Positions 25,080 through 33,639 of a DNA stretch of 64,000 bases are shown piece by piece. Positions within the stretch are counted from its first letter, which is position 1. Each line of letters begins with the position of its first letter. The position numbers were made by a program, and so were the translations under genes. The notes beneath the pieces were generated by a model. It did no database searches, had not been told where the DNA came from, and saw only the letters and a program-made list of their open reading frames with translations. Source of the DNA: Sphingosinicella sp. LHD-64 (GTDB taxonomy: Bacteria > Pseudomonadota > Alphaproteobacteria > Sphingomonadales > Sphingomonadaceae); assembly GCF_031157375.1 (NCBI RefSeq), contig NZ_JAVIFV010000001.1:186001-250000 (forward strand). Direction: 5' to 3'.

Positions 25080-25194
25080 CCCGACAGGCTGCGTCGCGCC
25101 CGCGCCTCATGCAAAGCCTCTGTCGCGGCGAAGCACAGATAGGGGCGAAGGGCGGCGCGCTGCGCGGCAGCGTTCCGTGCGGCCGGCTTCATCG

Positions 25195-25488
25195 TCAGTC
25201 GTCCGACTCGAAGCTGCGCTCCTCGCGGCAATGCCAGAGGCGCAGGATGAAGATCGTCGCGTCTGCGATCTCGTAGCGCAGCTCGTAATTGCCGACGATG
25301 ATGCGCCGGACCTCGCGCGGCTCGTAGGCGTCCAGCTTCTCGCCGATCCGGGGATAGTCGAGCAGCCGATCCGGCGCGCGCGAGAGTTGCTGCACCACCC
25401 GCGCCGCCGCCTCGGGGGCAACCGGGCGCAAATGCTCGTGCAGCCGCACCAGATCCGAGGACGCCTTGCCGGTCCACTTGATCCTCAT
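25195..25488 (-). CDS. RelE/ParE-family toxin
   Basis: A 97-residue ParE-type toxin: MRIKWTGKASSDLVRLHEHL at the start, AARVVQQLSRAPDRLLDYPRIGEKL in the middle, and RRIIVGNYELRYEIADATIF with ILRLWHCREE at the end. The family blocks DNA gyrase (ParE) or cleaves mRNA (RelE); this sequence is nearer ParE. The start overlaps the antitoxin stop by 4 bases, the usual antitoxin-first arrangement. It may stabilise the island. Confidence 0.88.
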   Translation of the reverse strand: MRIKWTGKASSDLVRLHEHLRPVAPEAAARVVQQLSRAPDRLLDYPRIGEKLDAYEPREVRRIIVGNYELRYEIADATIFILRLWHCREERSFESDD

Positions 25489-25760
25489 GCCGAAGGCGGC
25501 GGCAGCGGGTTATCGGTGCCGAGACTGTCCGCCCATGCGCGCACGGCTTGATGGTCGATCACGCGCCCGGCATCCACGTCTTCCAGGGCTTCGAGCGTCA
25601 TGCGGTGACGCTCCTCCTCCTGATCGACCCAGGCGGCGAGCGCCTGCTTCATCACCCAACCGCGCGAGCGTTCAAGCCGCAAGGCCATCGCTTCGACCTT
25701 TTCCGCGAGGTGCAGCGGAACGTGGGCGGTCAATACTTTTGTCTCAGTGGCCATGTTCAT
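25485..25760 (-). CDS. Ribbon-helix-helix (CopG/ParD-like) antitoxin
   Basis: A 91-residue protein. Its N-terminal ribbon-helix-helix is visible as KVLTAHVPLHLAEKVEAMAL and RSRGWVMKQALAAWVDQEEE; the C-terminal acidic and proline-containing tail would bind the toxin. ATG at 25760 and a second ATG at 25754 are both possible. It should neutralise the overlapping ParE-like toxin and repress its own promoter, which contains an inverted repeat at 25776-25792. Confidence 0.87.
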   Translation of the reverse strand: MNMATETKVLTAHVPLHLAEKVEAMALRLERSRGWVMKQALAAWVDQEEERHRMTLEALEDVDAGRVIDHQAVRAWADSLGTDNPLPPPSA

Positions 25761-25775
25761 CGCCTGCTATCAATC

Positions 25776-25792
25776 CGATTAAAATATAATCG
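25776..25792 (-). promoter_or_regulatory. Inverted-repeat operator of the toxin-antitoxin pair
   Basis: CGATT (25776-25780) and AATCG (25788-25792) form an inverted repeat around an AT-rich spacer. A further ATCGAT follows at 25795-25800. The spacer read on the minus strand contains TATATT, a likely -10, about 20 bases from the antitoxin start. Ribbon-helix-helix antitoxins usually repress through such short palindromes. Confidence 0.5.
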
Positions 25793-26436
25793 AAATCGAT
25801 TGGAAAAGCAAGTTCAGCAGAAGGGTTTGGCGCCTCCCTGCGGGACCGCCGCTCTATCTCCGCTGCGCTCCGACCGAGCCCCTGACGGGTCTCGTCCCTG
25901 CCGGGTGACGATCAGCATGGCGGGTTGGCGCTGGCGCGCCGGGCGGAACGCGGATTCAATCGAGCGCACACTGCGGCGTCTGTCGAAGCCGACAGGGTTC
26001 GCGCGTTGCTTTGGCCGCGTTGCACTCTTGCTCTGCCCCGAGGGCACGGCGACGGCTGGCCCCCAGGTCCGCGCGCACGCCGCCGCGCCGACCGGTCGCC
26101 GCAAGGGTGCGACATTGCTGACGCCGCAGAGCGGCGTGGTTGCTGGGGCTTCGCCCTTATCGGCGGACCCGCTGGCGTGTCCGGCTTCCTTCCTGTTGCG
26201 GAGATCAGGGCCAAGGCTGCGCCGGCCCGATCGCGTCTGGTCGATTCTCTCCCCGTCGATGGGATGGGCGACGCTTCCCTGTAGGCCCGCCGCGCCGGGC
26301 CGCAACGCGCTGCTGGCGCGTCCTCCACTGCGTTCCGGTCCTGCGGATGCTGCCCGGCTCCGCCGGCGGGCCTGCCGGTCGCTTCTTCGCCGCCCATCCC
26401 ATTCCGGGGTGAGTGCGGTTTTTTAGGAGAAGTGTG
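25793..26436. other. Long GC-rich leader between the antitoxin and the ParB-like gene
   Basis: About 640 bases with no convincing gene. Both strands have overlapping open frames typical of GC-rich non-coding sequence. The motif CCGCTGCGCTCCG occurs at about 25858-25870 and a related CCACTGCGTTCCGG near 26325. Similar patches recur in the other gaps of this island. A strong ribosome binding site (AGGAGA at 26425-26430) marks its right end. Confidence 0.4.
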
Positions 26437-28491
26437 ATGAACGCTGTTACCGAAACCGTAGCCGCCGAGCTTGTGTCGGGCGTCGAAATCTTCGTGCCGC
26501 TCGCCAAGCTCAAAAAGTCGCCGCGCAATGCCCGCAAGGTGTCGCATGGGGAAGCCGCAATTGAGGCGCTGGCCGCTTCGATCCAGCACAAGGGGCTGAT
26601 CCAGAATCTTGTCGTGAAGCCGGAAGCCAAGGAGGACGGGACGCCGACCGGCAATTATCTCGTTACCGCTGGCGAAGGTCGCAGGTTGGCGATGCTGCTG
26701 CGCGCCAAGCGCAAGCAGATCAAGAAGTCGGAAGCCGTGCGCTGCTGGCTCGATACCGCCAACGATCCGTCCGAAATCAGTCTGGACGAGAACGTGACCC
26801 GGACCCCGATGCACCCCGCAGACCAGTTCGAGCGGTTCCGCGAGCTTGCGGACGGCAAGGGTTGGGGCGCGGAGGAAATCGGCGCGCGGTTCGGCGTGTC
26901 GGCTGGTGTGGTGAAGCAGCGGCTTCGCCTTGGCGCAGTCTCGCGCAAGCTGTTGCAGGTCTATCGTGAGGACGGCCTTACGCTGGATCAGCTAATAGCC
27001 TTCGCTATCACCGAGGATCACGCACGACAGGAGCAGGTATTCGAGAACCTGCATCACAACCGCGAGCCGTGGATTATCCGCCGCGACATGACTGCAAGCA
27101 ACGTGTCCGCAGACGACCGCCGCGCCGTGTTCGTCGGCGCGGAAGCCTACGAAGAATCGGGCGGCATAATTCTCCGCGACCTGTTCACCCCCGGCGGCAT
27201 CGGCTATTTCGAGGATGCGGGCTTGCTCGATATGCTCGCTATCGAGAAGCTGCGCGAGGTCGCCGTGCAGGTTCAGGCGGAAGGCTGGAAATGGGCCGAG
27301 GCGCATATCGACTATCCCCACGCCCACGGAATGCGGCGCTTTTATCCGCAGACCGTCGCCCTGTCCGAGGAGGATGAGGCGCGGCTGGACGACCTGTCGG
27401 CAGAGTATGATGCGCTGGCCGAGGGCTATGAATCCTTCGAGGAAATGCCGGAGGAGATGGCCGCGAAGCTGGAGGCGGTGTCGGACGAGATAGACGCCTT
27501 TTCCGCCAAGCGTTCGGCCTACGCCCCCAACGTGATCGCCAATGGCGGCGCGTTCGTCATCCTCAACCACGATGGATCGGCACGGATCGAGCGCGGGTTC
27601 GTGCGGGCCGAGGATGAGGCGCTGGCGGACCCCAAACCGGAGCCGGAAGAAGGCGATGCGACCGATCCGCAGATCGGAGAGGACGAGCAGCCGGAGGGTG
27701 GAGACGAGGACGTGCAGGACGCCGACGAGGACGAGGAACCGGGCAAGCCAATTTCCGACAGCCTCACCCGCGACCTGTCCGCCCATCGGACTTTGGCGCT
27801 CCGCGTGGCGCTCGCCGAGCAGCCCGGTATGGTGCTGATCGCGCTGACCCACACGCTCACCGCACAACTGTTCTACAGCTATGCGGAGGCCGGTTGCCTT
27901 GAGGTTCGTCCGACTGTGACACCCTTGGGGAGCCACGCGGACGGGATCGAGGATACCCCGCTGGCCGCGCGGGCGAGCGAGCAGCACGAGGCGTGGGCCG
28001 AGCGGATGCCGCGCGACGTGGCGGACCTGTGGGGCTTCATCGTCGGGCTGGACGAGGCGAAGCGGATTGCGCTGCTGGCGCATTGCGCGGCTCGCACCGT
28101 CAACGCCCTGCGTTTGCCGTGGGACCGCAAACCCCGGTCGCTGCAAACGGCGGACAGGCTGGCGGGCGCGCTGGCGCTGGACGTGGCGAAGGACTGGACG
28201 CCGTCCGTGGACAGTTACCTTGGCCGTGTCACCAAGGCGCATATCGTGGAGGCCGTGACCGAAGGCGTGTCCGAGGACGCCGCCCGCCGCATCGCGGACA
28301 TGAAGAAGCCTGACATGGCGCAGGCCGCCGAGCAGCTTCTTTCCGGCACCGGCTGGCTTCCCGCCGTGTTGCGGACACCCGAACCGGAGGGAGCGGACCC
28401 CGCGCCTGTGGAGCCGGAGGACGCGGATAGCGTGGAGCAGCCGCCCGAAGTGGAGGATAGCGAAGCGTCCTATGCCGTTGCCGCCGAATAG
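26437..28491 (+). CDS. Large ParB/KorB-like nuclease-fold protein of plasmid/ICE type
   Basis: A 684-residue protein. The N-terminal ParB domain reads VPLAKLKKSPRNARK, ALAASIQHKGLIQNLVV, YLVTAGEGRRLAML and SLDENVTRTPMHPADQFERF. A helix-turn-helix follows (GAEEIGARFGVSAGVVKQRL). A long C-terminal region contains a strongly acidic segment (about 390-435) and an acidic tail. Orphan proteins of this type are common on alphaproteobacterial plasmids and integrative elements, without a ParA partner. They are thought to bind DNA; a partition role is not shown. I start at ATG 26437 because of AGGAGA 7 bases upstream. Confidence 0.85.
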   Translation: MNAVTETVAAELVSGVEIFVPLAKLKKSPRNARKVSHGEAAIEALAASIQHKGLIQNLVVKPEAKEDGTPTGNYLVTAGEGRRLAMLLRAKRKQIKKSEAVRCWLDTANDPSEISLDENVTRTPMHPADQFERFRELADGKGWGAEEIGARFGVSAGVVKQRLRLGAVSRKLLQVYREDGLTLDQLIAFAITEDHARQEQVFENLHHNREPWIIRRDMTASNVSADDRRAVFVGAEAYEESGGIILRDLFTPGGIGYFEDAGLLDMLAIEKLREVAVQVQAEGWKWAEAHIDYPHAHGMRRFYPQTVALSEEDEARLDDLSAEYDALAEGYESFEEMPEEMAAKLEAVSDEIDAFSAKRSAYAPNVIANGGAFVILNHDGSARIERGFVRAEDEALADPKPEPEEGDATDPQIGEDEQPEGGDEDVQDADEDEEPGKPISDSLTRDLSAHRTLALRVALAEQPGMVLIALTHTLTAQLFYSYAEAGCLEVRPTVTPLGSHADGIEDTPLAARASEQHEAWAERMPRDVADLWGFIVGLDEAKRIALLAHCAARTVNALRLPWDRKPRSLQTADRLAGALALDVAKDWTPSVDSYLGRVTKAHIVEAVTEGVSEDAARRIADMKKPDMAQAAEQLLSGTGWLPAVLRTPEPEGADPAPVEPEDADSVEQPPEVEDSEASYAVAAE

Positions 28492-29156
28492 CGGCATGGG
28501 ACCGGGACCGCGCGAGCGGTCCCGACTTCCTGTCGTAACCGGCGAAAAATCGCGGCCGCGCCCGTTGGGGCGCGGCCGCTTCCCAATGCAAAGGCGCCCC
28601 GCTCCGAGGGCGCGGGGCAGCGTGCTGATGGCGGATCGACCGTTGCGCTTCTGGGGCTCGGTTCGCCGATTGATATTGCAGACCCGAACGACGGAATCGC
28701 TTGGCGACGATGATGCGGGCGGTGAGCGACGGTCTATTCCAGCCTCACGCTGGATCTCGGCGAACACAGGCAGAGGGTCAGCAGCGTCCGCTCTCCTCTC
28801 GTCTCTACGAAGGATACTTGCAAGGTGATCCCGGCGCGGACCGGCAAAGAAGCGAATGCCTCCGACTGACAATGCCCGTCATAGTCACGGCGTAGAATTT
28901 CCAGTTCGGCGACAACCGTGCGGCCTCTCGATTGGCTTGATCTAACCGGGGCCGGCTTCGCCTTGATCGACCCGGCGCAACGGCGCCGCGCGGCTTTTTT
29001 CCGCCGCCTTCGGCTTTGCATCGCGAAACAAAAAAGCCGTGCGTCGCCATCCTCCGCTGCGCTCCGGCCGCAAGCGGTGCGCGTCCGATCATCCCCGCTT
29101 CACCGATCGCCATCGAGGCCGCGGCGGTCGTGGCCCGAAGCGAAAGGAACTTCGAC
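28492..29156. other. Gene-poor leader with strong hairpins between the ParB-like gene and DUF736
   Basis: This 665-base gap starts with three hairpins: 28504-28523 (GGGACCGC stem), 28552-28579 (perfect 12-bp stem, loop GTTG) and 28596-28618 (GCCCCGC stem). The second is the likely terminator of the ParB-like gene. Later the motif CCTCCGCTGCGCTCCGG appears at 29050-29066. A minus-strand frame at 28734-29021 has no ribosome binding site or family match that I can see. Confidence 0.4.
28552..28579 (+). terminator. Strong hairpin downstream of the ParB-like gene
   Basis: A 12-bp perfect stem (GCGGCCGCGCCC) with loop GTTG, 60 bases after the stop codon. It is followed by TTCCC, not a T-run, so intrinsic termination is plausible but not certain. 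Confidence 0.55.
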
Positions 29157-29456
29157 GTGGCTACCATCGGCACCTTCACCCAGGCGGGCAACGGCTCCTT
29201 CAGCGGAACCATCAAGACGCTCACCCTCAACGCAAAGGCCACCCTCCGTCCGATCGACAGGGAGAGCGAGAAGGCCCCCGATTTCCGCCTCGCGGTCGGC
29301 ACGGTCGAATGCGGCGCGGGCTGGAAAAAGACCAGCCGCGAGAACCGCGACTACATCTCGGTCAAGCTGGACGATCCGACCTTCCCGGCTCCGATCTACG
29401 CCACTCTGTCCGAAACTGAGACCCCCGGCGAATACGCTCTCATCTGGTCGCGCTGA
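29157..29456 (+). CDS. DUF736 family protein
   Basis: A 99-residue protein with the DUF736 pattern: [20 protein letters not shown] at the start, then [20 protein letters not shown] and [22 protein letters not shown]736 proteins are frequent on plasmids and conjugative elements of alphaproteobacteria, near ParB-like, ArdC and DUF932 genes; their function is unknown. I use the GTG at 29157, preceded by AAGGA at 29143-29147, because the conserved region begins there. The frame extends upstream without conserved residues. Confidence 0.87.
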   Translation: MATIGTFTQAGNGSFSGTIKTLTLNAKATLRPIDRESEKAPDFRLAVGTVECGAGWKKTSRENRDYISVKLDDPTFPAPIYATLSETETPGEYALIWSR

Positions 29457-29465
29457 CCTCGACAC

Positions 29466-29494
29466 GGCGCCCCGCTCCCTCGGAGCGGGGCGCC
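29466..29494 (+). terminator. Terminator-like hairpin after DUF736
   Basis: GGCGCCCCGCTCC (29466-29478) pairs perfectly with 29482-29494 around the loop CTC, 9 bases after the DUF736 stop, followed by TTCGTGTG. The same 13-base left arm occurs at 28593-28605. Confidence 0.65.
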
Positions 29495-29744
29495 TTCGTG
29501 TGCTGGTCCGCCGGTTCATAATATGGACGGGCCAGTGGCCCGGCATGTTGTGAGGTGCTTGGGGCGCTGCCCCCGGCGCCCTTCGGAGCGGCTTCCGCCC
29601 AGCTTCCTCCACGCTTCGCGTTCCGTGCAGCCGGTTCCCCGCGAAGCCGCCCACTCCGGTTGCACCCCCGGTCTCGCCGACGGGCAGGGTTTCAGCGCGG
29701 CGCTCCGCTGCGCGGAAACCCAGACCCAAGGAAAGGAAAGACCC
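29495..29744. other. GC-rich leader before the DUF932 fragment
   Basis: A 250-base segment with no supported gene, ending in a good ribosome binding region (GGAAAGGAAAG at 29730-29740). It contains another CTCCGCTGCGCGGAAACC patch, like the other leaders of the island. Confidence 0.35.
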
Positions 29745-29940
29745 ATGAGCATCCATCACCTTGCTACCCGGTTCGGCCGGAACGCCCATCAGATCAGCGG
29801 TCGGGAGCCGCTCGACAACGAGGCGCTATATCGCCACGTCCCGTCCATCTTCGCCCGCGAGGCGCACGACAGCAGGTCGGAGCGGTATGTCTATGTCCCG
29901 ACCATCGACATCGTGGAGGGACTGCGCCGGGAAGGATGGA
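29745..29940 (+). pseudogene. 5' fragment of a DUF932 gene
   Basis: Starting at ATG 29745 behind a strong ribosome binding site, about 65 codons read as the N-terminus of a DUF932 plasmid/phage-type protein (MSIHHLATRFGRN, EALYRHVPSIFAREAH, YVYVPTIDIVEGLRREGW). At about 29936-29940 the homology stops and the frame runs on as unrelated residues to 30152. The downstream DNA instead encodes the middle of a Z1-domain protein in another frame. This is a deletion junction. Full-length DUF932 proteins are several times longer. Confidence 0.8.
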
Positions 29941-31054
29941 GCGCATCGACGAGGCTTTCATCGGCCGCTCCAGCGACCCTGACGACCGCAGGTCGATCGG
30001 CGTCGGTCTGGAGCCCGGCTATCCGCACCCGGCCACGCTCACCAATATCAATGAGGATTTCAACAAGAACACGGCCGCGAAGAGCGGCTGGAAGATCAAC
30101 GACTTCAGCAAGCCGATCATCCTGGTCATCAAGAAGAACGTCACGACGCTGACCGCGCTTCACAAGTGGCTCAAAGAGCTGAACGCCGAGGGAGACGGGC
30201 GGATTTCCGACGTGCCCATGCTCCTGATCGACGACGAGGCCGACAATGCGTCGATCAATACGAATAAGGAGGACCTGGACCCGACCCGGACGAACGCCAT
30301 GATCCGGCGCGTCCTCGGGCTCTTCGCCAAATCCTGCTATGTCGGCTACACGGCCACGCCCTTCGCCAACATCTTCATCAATCCCGAAGCCTATGATGAG
30401 GACGTGCGCGAGGAGCTGTTCCCGCGCGATTTCATTTACTGTCTCGACGCACCGACAACCTATTTCGGCGCCGAGAAGGTGTTCCTGAACGAGGACACCA
30501 GCGAGTCGATCGTGCGGCCGATCGATGACTGTGAAGACCTGATTCCCTATTCGCACAAGCGCGATGATCCGGTCGCGGAACTTCCGCCCAGCCTCTATCG
30601 GGCGCTGGACGAGTTCATCGTCGCCCGCGCCATCCGCAATCTGCGCGGGCAGACGAACAAGCACTGCTCCATGATGATTAATGTCTCACGCTTCGTCCCG
30701 GTGCAGAAAGCGGTGCGGGACTTCATCAGCCTGCGCGAGAAGAAGATCAGGGAGGCGGTCCGGGCCAACTACATGATGCCCGAATCTGTCTCCTCGACGA
30801 ACATCCACATGCAGCGGCTTAAACAGGCCTTCGAGGAGGAGTACGCCGATTCCGGCCTCACCTGGGACGAGCTGAAGCCGGCCCTGAACGGCGTGTTCGA
30901 CCATCTCCACCTCTACGTGATCAACAGCAAGAGCGACGAGGTTCTCGACTACACGAAGTATGAGAAGGAGGGTGTCGGTCTCACCGCTATTGCAGTCGGC
31001 GGCTTGAGCCTGTCCCGCGGGCTGACGATCGAAGGGCTGACCGAAGCATCATGA
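29936..31054 (+). pseudogene. Z1-domain endonuclease fragment (both ends lost)
   Basis: About 372 codons read as the central part of a Z1-domain protein: RIDEAFIGRSSDPDDRR, TLTNINEDFNKNTAAKSGW, IILVIKKNVTTLTAL, LLIDDEADNASINTNK, CYVGYTATPFANIFINPEA, GQTNKHCSMMINVSRF and GLTAIAVGGLSLSRGLTIEG. DEAD and TATPF show the helicase-like core. Homologues are about 900 residues and continue after GLTIEGLT. Here the frame instead ends at once in EAS and a stop. An ATG at 29936 could start translation by chance. Z1 proteins belong to restriction-like gene clusters with Vsr, GHKL-ATPase and AIPR proteins, none of which is here. Confidence 0.85.
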
Positions 31055-31733
31055 CGACTATGTCCAGAAGGTCTCGCCCATCCTCGCCAGCAATTTCGCC
31101 AATGCGACACTGAGCAGCCTTGAGGAAGCATTCTCGCGCTATGGAGAATTCGCGCTGGAGACGAAATGCCGCATTTTAGCGAATGCCTGGGAAGGCGGCG
31201 TCGACGGTCCGCGGCTGGTTCTGGTCAACCGGCCCGAATCGATCATGCGGGATTCGCTCATCCAGGCGCTGCAACTGGTCCTGCGCGACGCCAATGCCCG
31301 GCCCGAGCACAACACCGACGAGACCAAACCTGTCGATGTCCGCGTCGAATGGTTCGCATCCGGCGCTGCCGCGCTGATCGAGGTGAAATGGCTCGGACGG
31401 TCCACCGCCCGGTCCCGCAACCCCACGCCGCAGCCCACCTATACCGAATATGGGCCACCGCGCGCGCAGGAAGGGGCTGACCAGTTGGCCGACTATCTCG
31501 ATCGCGAAGTGCGTCACACCGCCAGCACCGCAACCCGCGGCTATCTCGTCGTCTTCGACGCGCGCCGACGCAACGTCCAGGGCGCGGCCGATCCCCTTGT
31601 CGAGGCCGATGCAATGCACTTCGCGAATGACGTCCTTCACTATGATCCAGACCATGCACAATCGCGCGACGATTTCGCACAGCCGGTGCGGTTCTTCCTC
31701 AATCCGAGGCAGTCAAACTTCGCGACCGTCTGA
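31044..31733 (+). pseudogene. C-terminal fragment of a PD-(D/E)xK-like nuclease protein
   Basis: A third frame opens at the second junction (about 31044) and runs to TGA at 31731-31733. It begins HHDDYVQKVSPILASNF without a start codon; the first internal ATG is at 31245. DVRVEWFASGAAALIEVKWLG resembles the D...ExK core of PD-(D/E)xK nucleases, and QEGADQLADYLDREV and TRGYLVVFDARRRN also fit restriction-type proteins. Such a gene is often found beside Z1 genes, so the deletion probably fused neighbours of one locus. A short product from 31245 (162 residues) remains possible. Confidence 0.6.
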
Positions 31734-31830
31734 GAACTTGAGATTGCATCGGTCGTTACCCGGTCCACGCACATAGAGCGTTAGGCACAAAACGCCGGTG
31801 GTAAGCGGCAGGGGGCACTTCACGACAACG

Positions 31831-32073
31831 CTATCGTAGCGCTACAGCGTAGGTATAGTGCCCGTCATAATCGGGCGTGGCCCGCCGCTGATGGCCGCAT
31901 AAATGGAATATAATCCCCTTATCTATCAAATAGATAGCTTCTTTGAGGCGATTGGGGTTGCGATCACGGTTCTTATGCCCCTGACTGAGCCGGCTAACCC
32001 ACCAGTATAGCCAGAAAGCGGGCTGGCAGCTCTTGGTGTCAGATGCGAGCGAGCAACCGTTCAATACGGGCAA
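31831..32073 (-). CDS. Possible 80-residue protein in a low-GC patch
   Basis: An ATG-started frame with tryptophan-rich and basic segments (WLYWWVSRLSQGHKNRDRN) and the ending YDGHYTYAVALR. I recognise no family and no convincing ribosome binding site. It is listed because codon use differs from the shadows around it and no other gene fills the gap. Confidence 0.22.
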   Translation of the reverse strand: MPVLNGCSLASDTKSCQPAFWLYWWVSRLSQGHKNRDRNPNRLKEAIYLIDKGIIFHLCGHQRRATPDYDGHYTYAVALR

Positions 32074-32139
32074 GAATTCATCCTGAGCTGACGCTACGAA
32101 GACTCACATGCGCACAACATACTGCGGTTGACGTCATGC

Positions 32140-32154
32140 TGACAAAATCTGTCA
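32140..32154 (+). promoter_or_regulatory. Putative operator of the redox cassette
   Basis: A 15-base inverted repeat, TGACA-AAATC-TGTCA, 47 bases before the start of the first gene of a three-gene cassette that includes its own regulator. Binding by that YafY-like regulator is an inference from position only. Confidence 0.3.
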
Positions 32155-32201
32155 CTGCCTTGCGCTATAGGTGTCTCGTCCTACTCCCCAAGGAGAAAAT
32201 G

Positions 32202-32561
32202 ATGAGCAACACCACTACCAGTCCCGCGCTTCAGGTCGCCATGGCCTACTACGAAGCCTGGCGGAATCGCGACCACGCAACGGCCATGAAGGTTGTCGCG
32301 GACAACGTGGTCTCTGAAACGCCGTTCGGCACTGTCGAAGGCGCCGCCGCTCTGCACAAGGGGGAATCGGAATTCGCGCACATTCTCACGGGAGCGACGC
32401 TCGTTTCGGCGTTCGGCGATGAGAATACTGCGCTGCTCATGTACTACACGCACACGCAACCCGTCCCCAGCGTCCTCTCCTCCAAGCATTTCACGGTCGA
32501 GAACGGCAAGATCATCGGGCTCAAGGGCGTCTTCGACAAAACCGCTTTCGGCGCTCAGTGA
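32202..32561 (+). CDS. NTF2/SnoaL-like protein
   Basis: A 119-residue protein with a single SnoaL/NTF2-like cone fold: ALQVAMAYYEAWRNRDHATAMKV near the N-terminus, a central acidic region and TVENGKIIGLKGVFDKTAF at the end. Members bind or isomerise small molecules, but the substrate here is unknown. AGGAGA at 32191-32196 favours ATG 32202 over the adjacent ATG 32199. It heads a same-strand cassette with an oxidoreductase and a regulator. Confidence 0.75.
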   Translation: MSNTTTSPALQVAMAYYEAWRNRDHATAMKVVADNVVSETPFGTVEGAAALHKGESEFAHILTGATLVSAFGDENTALLMYYTHTQPVPSVLSSKHFTVENGKIIGLKGVFDKTAFGAQ

Positions 32562-32661
32562 CAACGGTTCGGCGGCGCTAACCGCTGCCGCGTCTGAAGG
32601 GCCGGCCGAGCACGGCGCTCATCGACGTTGTCGCCACGACTCTCAAGAGGAATGGTTTGCT

Positions 32662-33594
32662 ATGAAACGCATCCAGTATCATCGCTATGGCGGCCCGGAG
32701 ACGATGCAGCTCGAAGACTTCGCGCTGCGTGCGCCGGGTAAGGGCGAGGTCGCCGTCAAGGTCGCCTTCGCCGCAATCAATCCGATCGATTGGAAGGTCC
32801 GCAACGGCCACTTGAAGATGGTGACCGGCAAGACCTTTCCGCGCGCGTTCGGTAGCGATTTCTCGGGTACGGTCATTGCGGTCGGGCCGGGCGTGACCCG
32901 GTTCAAGGCTGGGGATGCTGTCTTCGGCTCCGCACGGATCAAGGATAGTGGTGCGATTGGCGAAGCCGTTATCGCACCGGAAACCTTCATCGCCAAAAAA
33001 CCGGCAGTGGTGTCCTTCGAGGAGGCCGCTTGCCTCGGCACGCCGGGGGTCACCGCCTGGAACGGGCTGGTGGACAAGGTGGAGGTAAAGGCCGGCGACC
33101 ATGTGTTCATCAACGGTTGCACCGGAGCTGTGGGTGAGTCCGCCGTCCAGATTGCGCGTCTGTTCGGGGCCAGCGTCTCCGGCGCGACCAGCACAGAGCA
33201 AATGCAGCGCGCCGAGCAGATGGGCGTACACCCGGTTCTCGATTATCGGACCACCAACCTGTCGAAGATCAAGGAACGATTCGATGCGGTCTATGACACC
33301 GCAGGCACGATGACGGTCGCGACCGGCCTCGGCCTGCTTCGCAAGGACGGGGTGTTCCTTGACCTCAACCCATCACTCGGCAAGTTCATCCGCGCGCTGT
33401 TCAATCGACAGCTCAAGCCGATCGTCTGTACTGCGCGGGCGGACATCCTCGATGGTCTTGCCGAGGCGGCGGGTGAAGGACGGTTTCGGCTACCGATAGC
33501 CGAGGTTGTGCCGCTCACTGAGGCAATTCCGCAGGTGATCGCTCTCGAACGGGGACGCAAGATCAGCGGCAAGGCCGTGGTGGCGATGCAGTGA
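32662..33594 (+). CDS. NADPH:quinone oxidoreductase-like medium-chain dehydrogenase
   Basis: A 310-residue zinc-free MDR-family protein. It begins MKRIQYHRYGGPETMQLEDF, has NPIDWKVRNG and FGSDFSGTVIAVGPGV in the catalytic domain, and the nucleotide site NGCTGAVGESAVQIARLFGA. The cysteines and histidine of zinc-type alcohol dehydrogenases are missing, which fits quinone or enone reductases. It probably detoxifies reactive carbonyls or quinones. AGAGGAA lies about 10 bases upstream of ATG 32662. The regulator gene follows 45 bases later. Confidence 0.85.
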   Translation: MKRIQYHRYGGPETMQLEDFALRAPGKGEVAVKVAFAAINPIDWKVRNGHLKMVTGKTFPRAFGSDFSGTVIAVGPGVTRFKAGDAVFGSARIKDSGAIGEAVIAPETFIAKKPAVVSFEEAACLGTPGVTAWNGLVDKVEVKAGDHVFINGCTGAVGESAVQIARLFGASVSGATSTEQMQRAEQMGVHPVLDYRTTNLSKIKERFDAVYDTAGTMTVATGLGLLRKDGVFLDLNPSLGKFIRALFNRQLKPIVCTARADILDGLAEAAGEGRFRLPIAEVVPLTEAIPQVIALERGRKISGKAVVAMQ

Positions 33595-33639
33595 AACAGG
33601 CTGCTGCCAAAATATGGCATCAGCCTGTAGATTGATCCG

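Larger units (their letters stand above)
31734..32201. other. Lower-GC intergenic region with a possible operator
   Basis: A 468-base region with clearly lower GC than its surroundings. It holds a weak 80-codon minus-strand frame (31831-32073) and, near the right end, an inverted repeat TGACA-N5-TGTCA (32140-32154). TTGACG (32128-32133) and TATAGG (32166-32171) could be promoter elements, but their spacing is not canonical. Confidence 0.4.

Noticed and set aside
24803-25477. Minus-strand frame containing KPAARNAAAQRAALRPYL near 25192
   Set aside because: It overlaps the toxin gene and the 84-residue gene in a different frame. A short product from 25192 cannot be excluded, but there is no supporting motif.
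28734-29021. 95-codon minus-strand frame in the DUF736 leader
   Set aside because: No ribosome binding site, no recognisable domain, and it lies among strong hairpins and GC-rich non-coding sequence.
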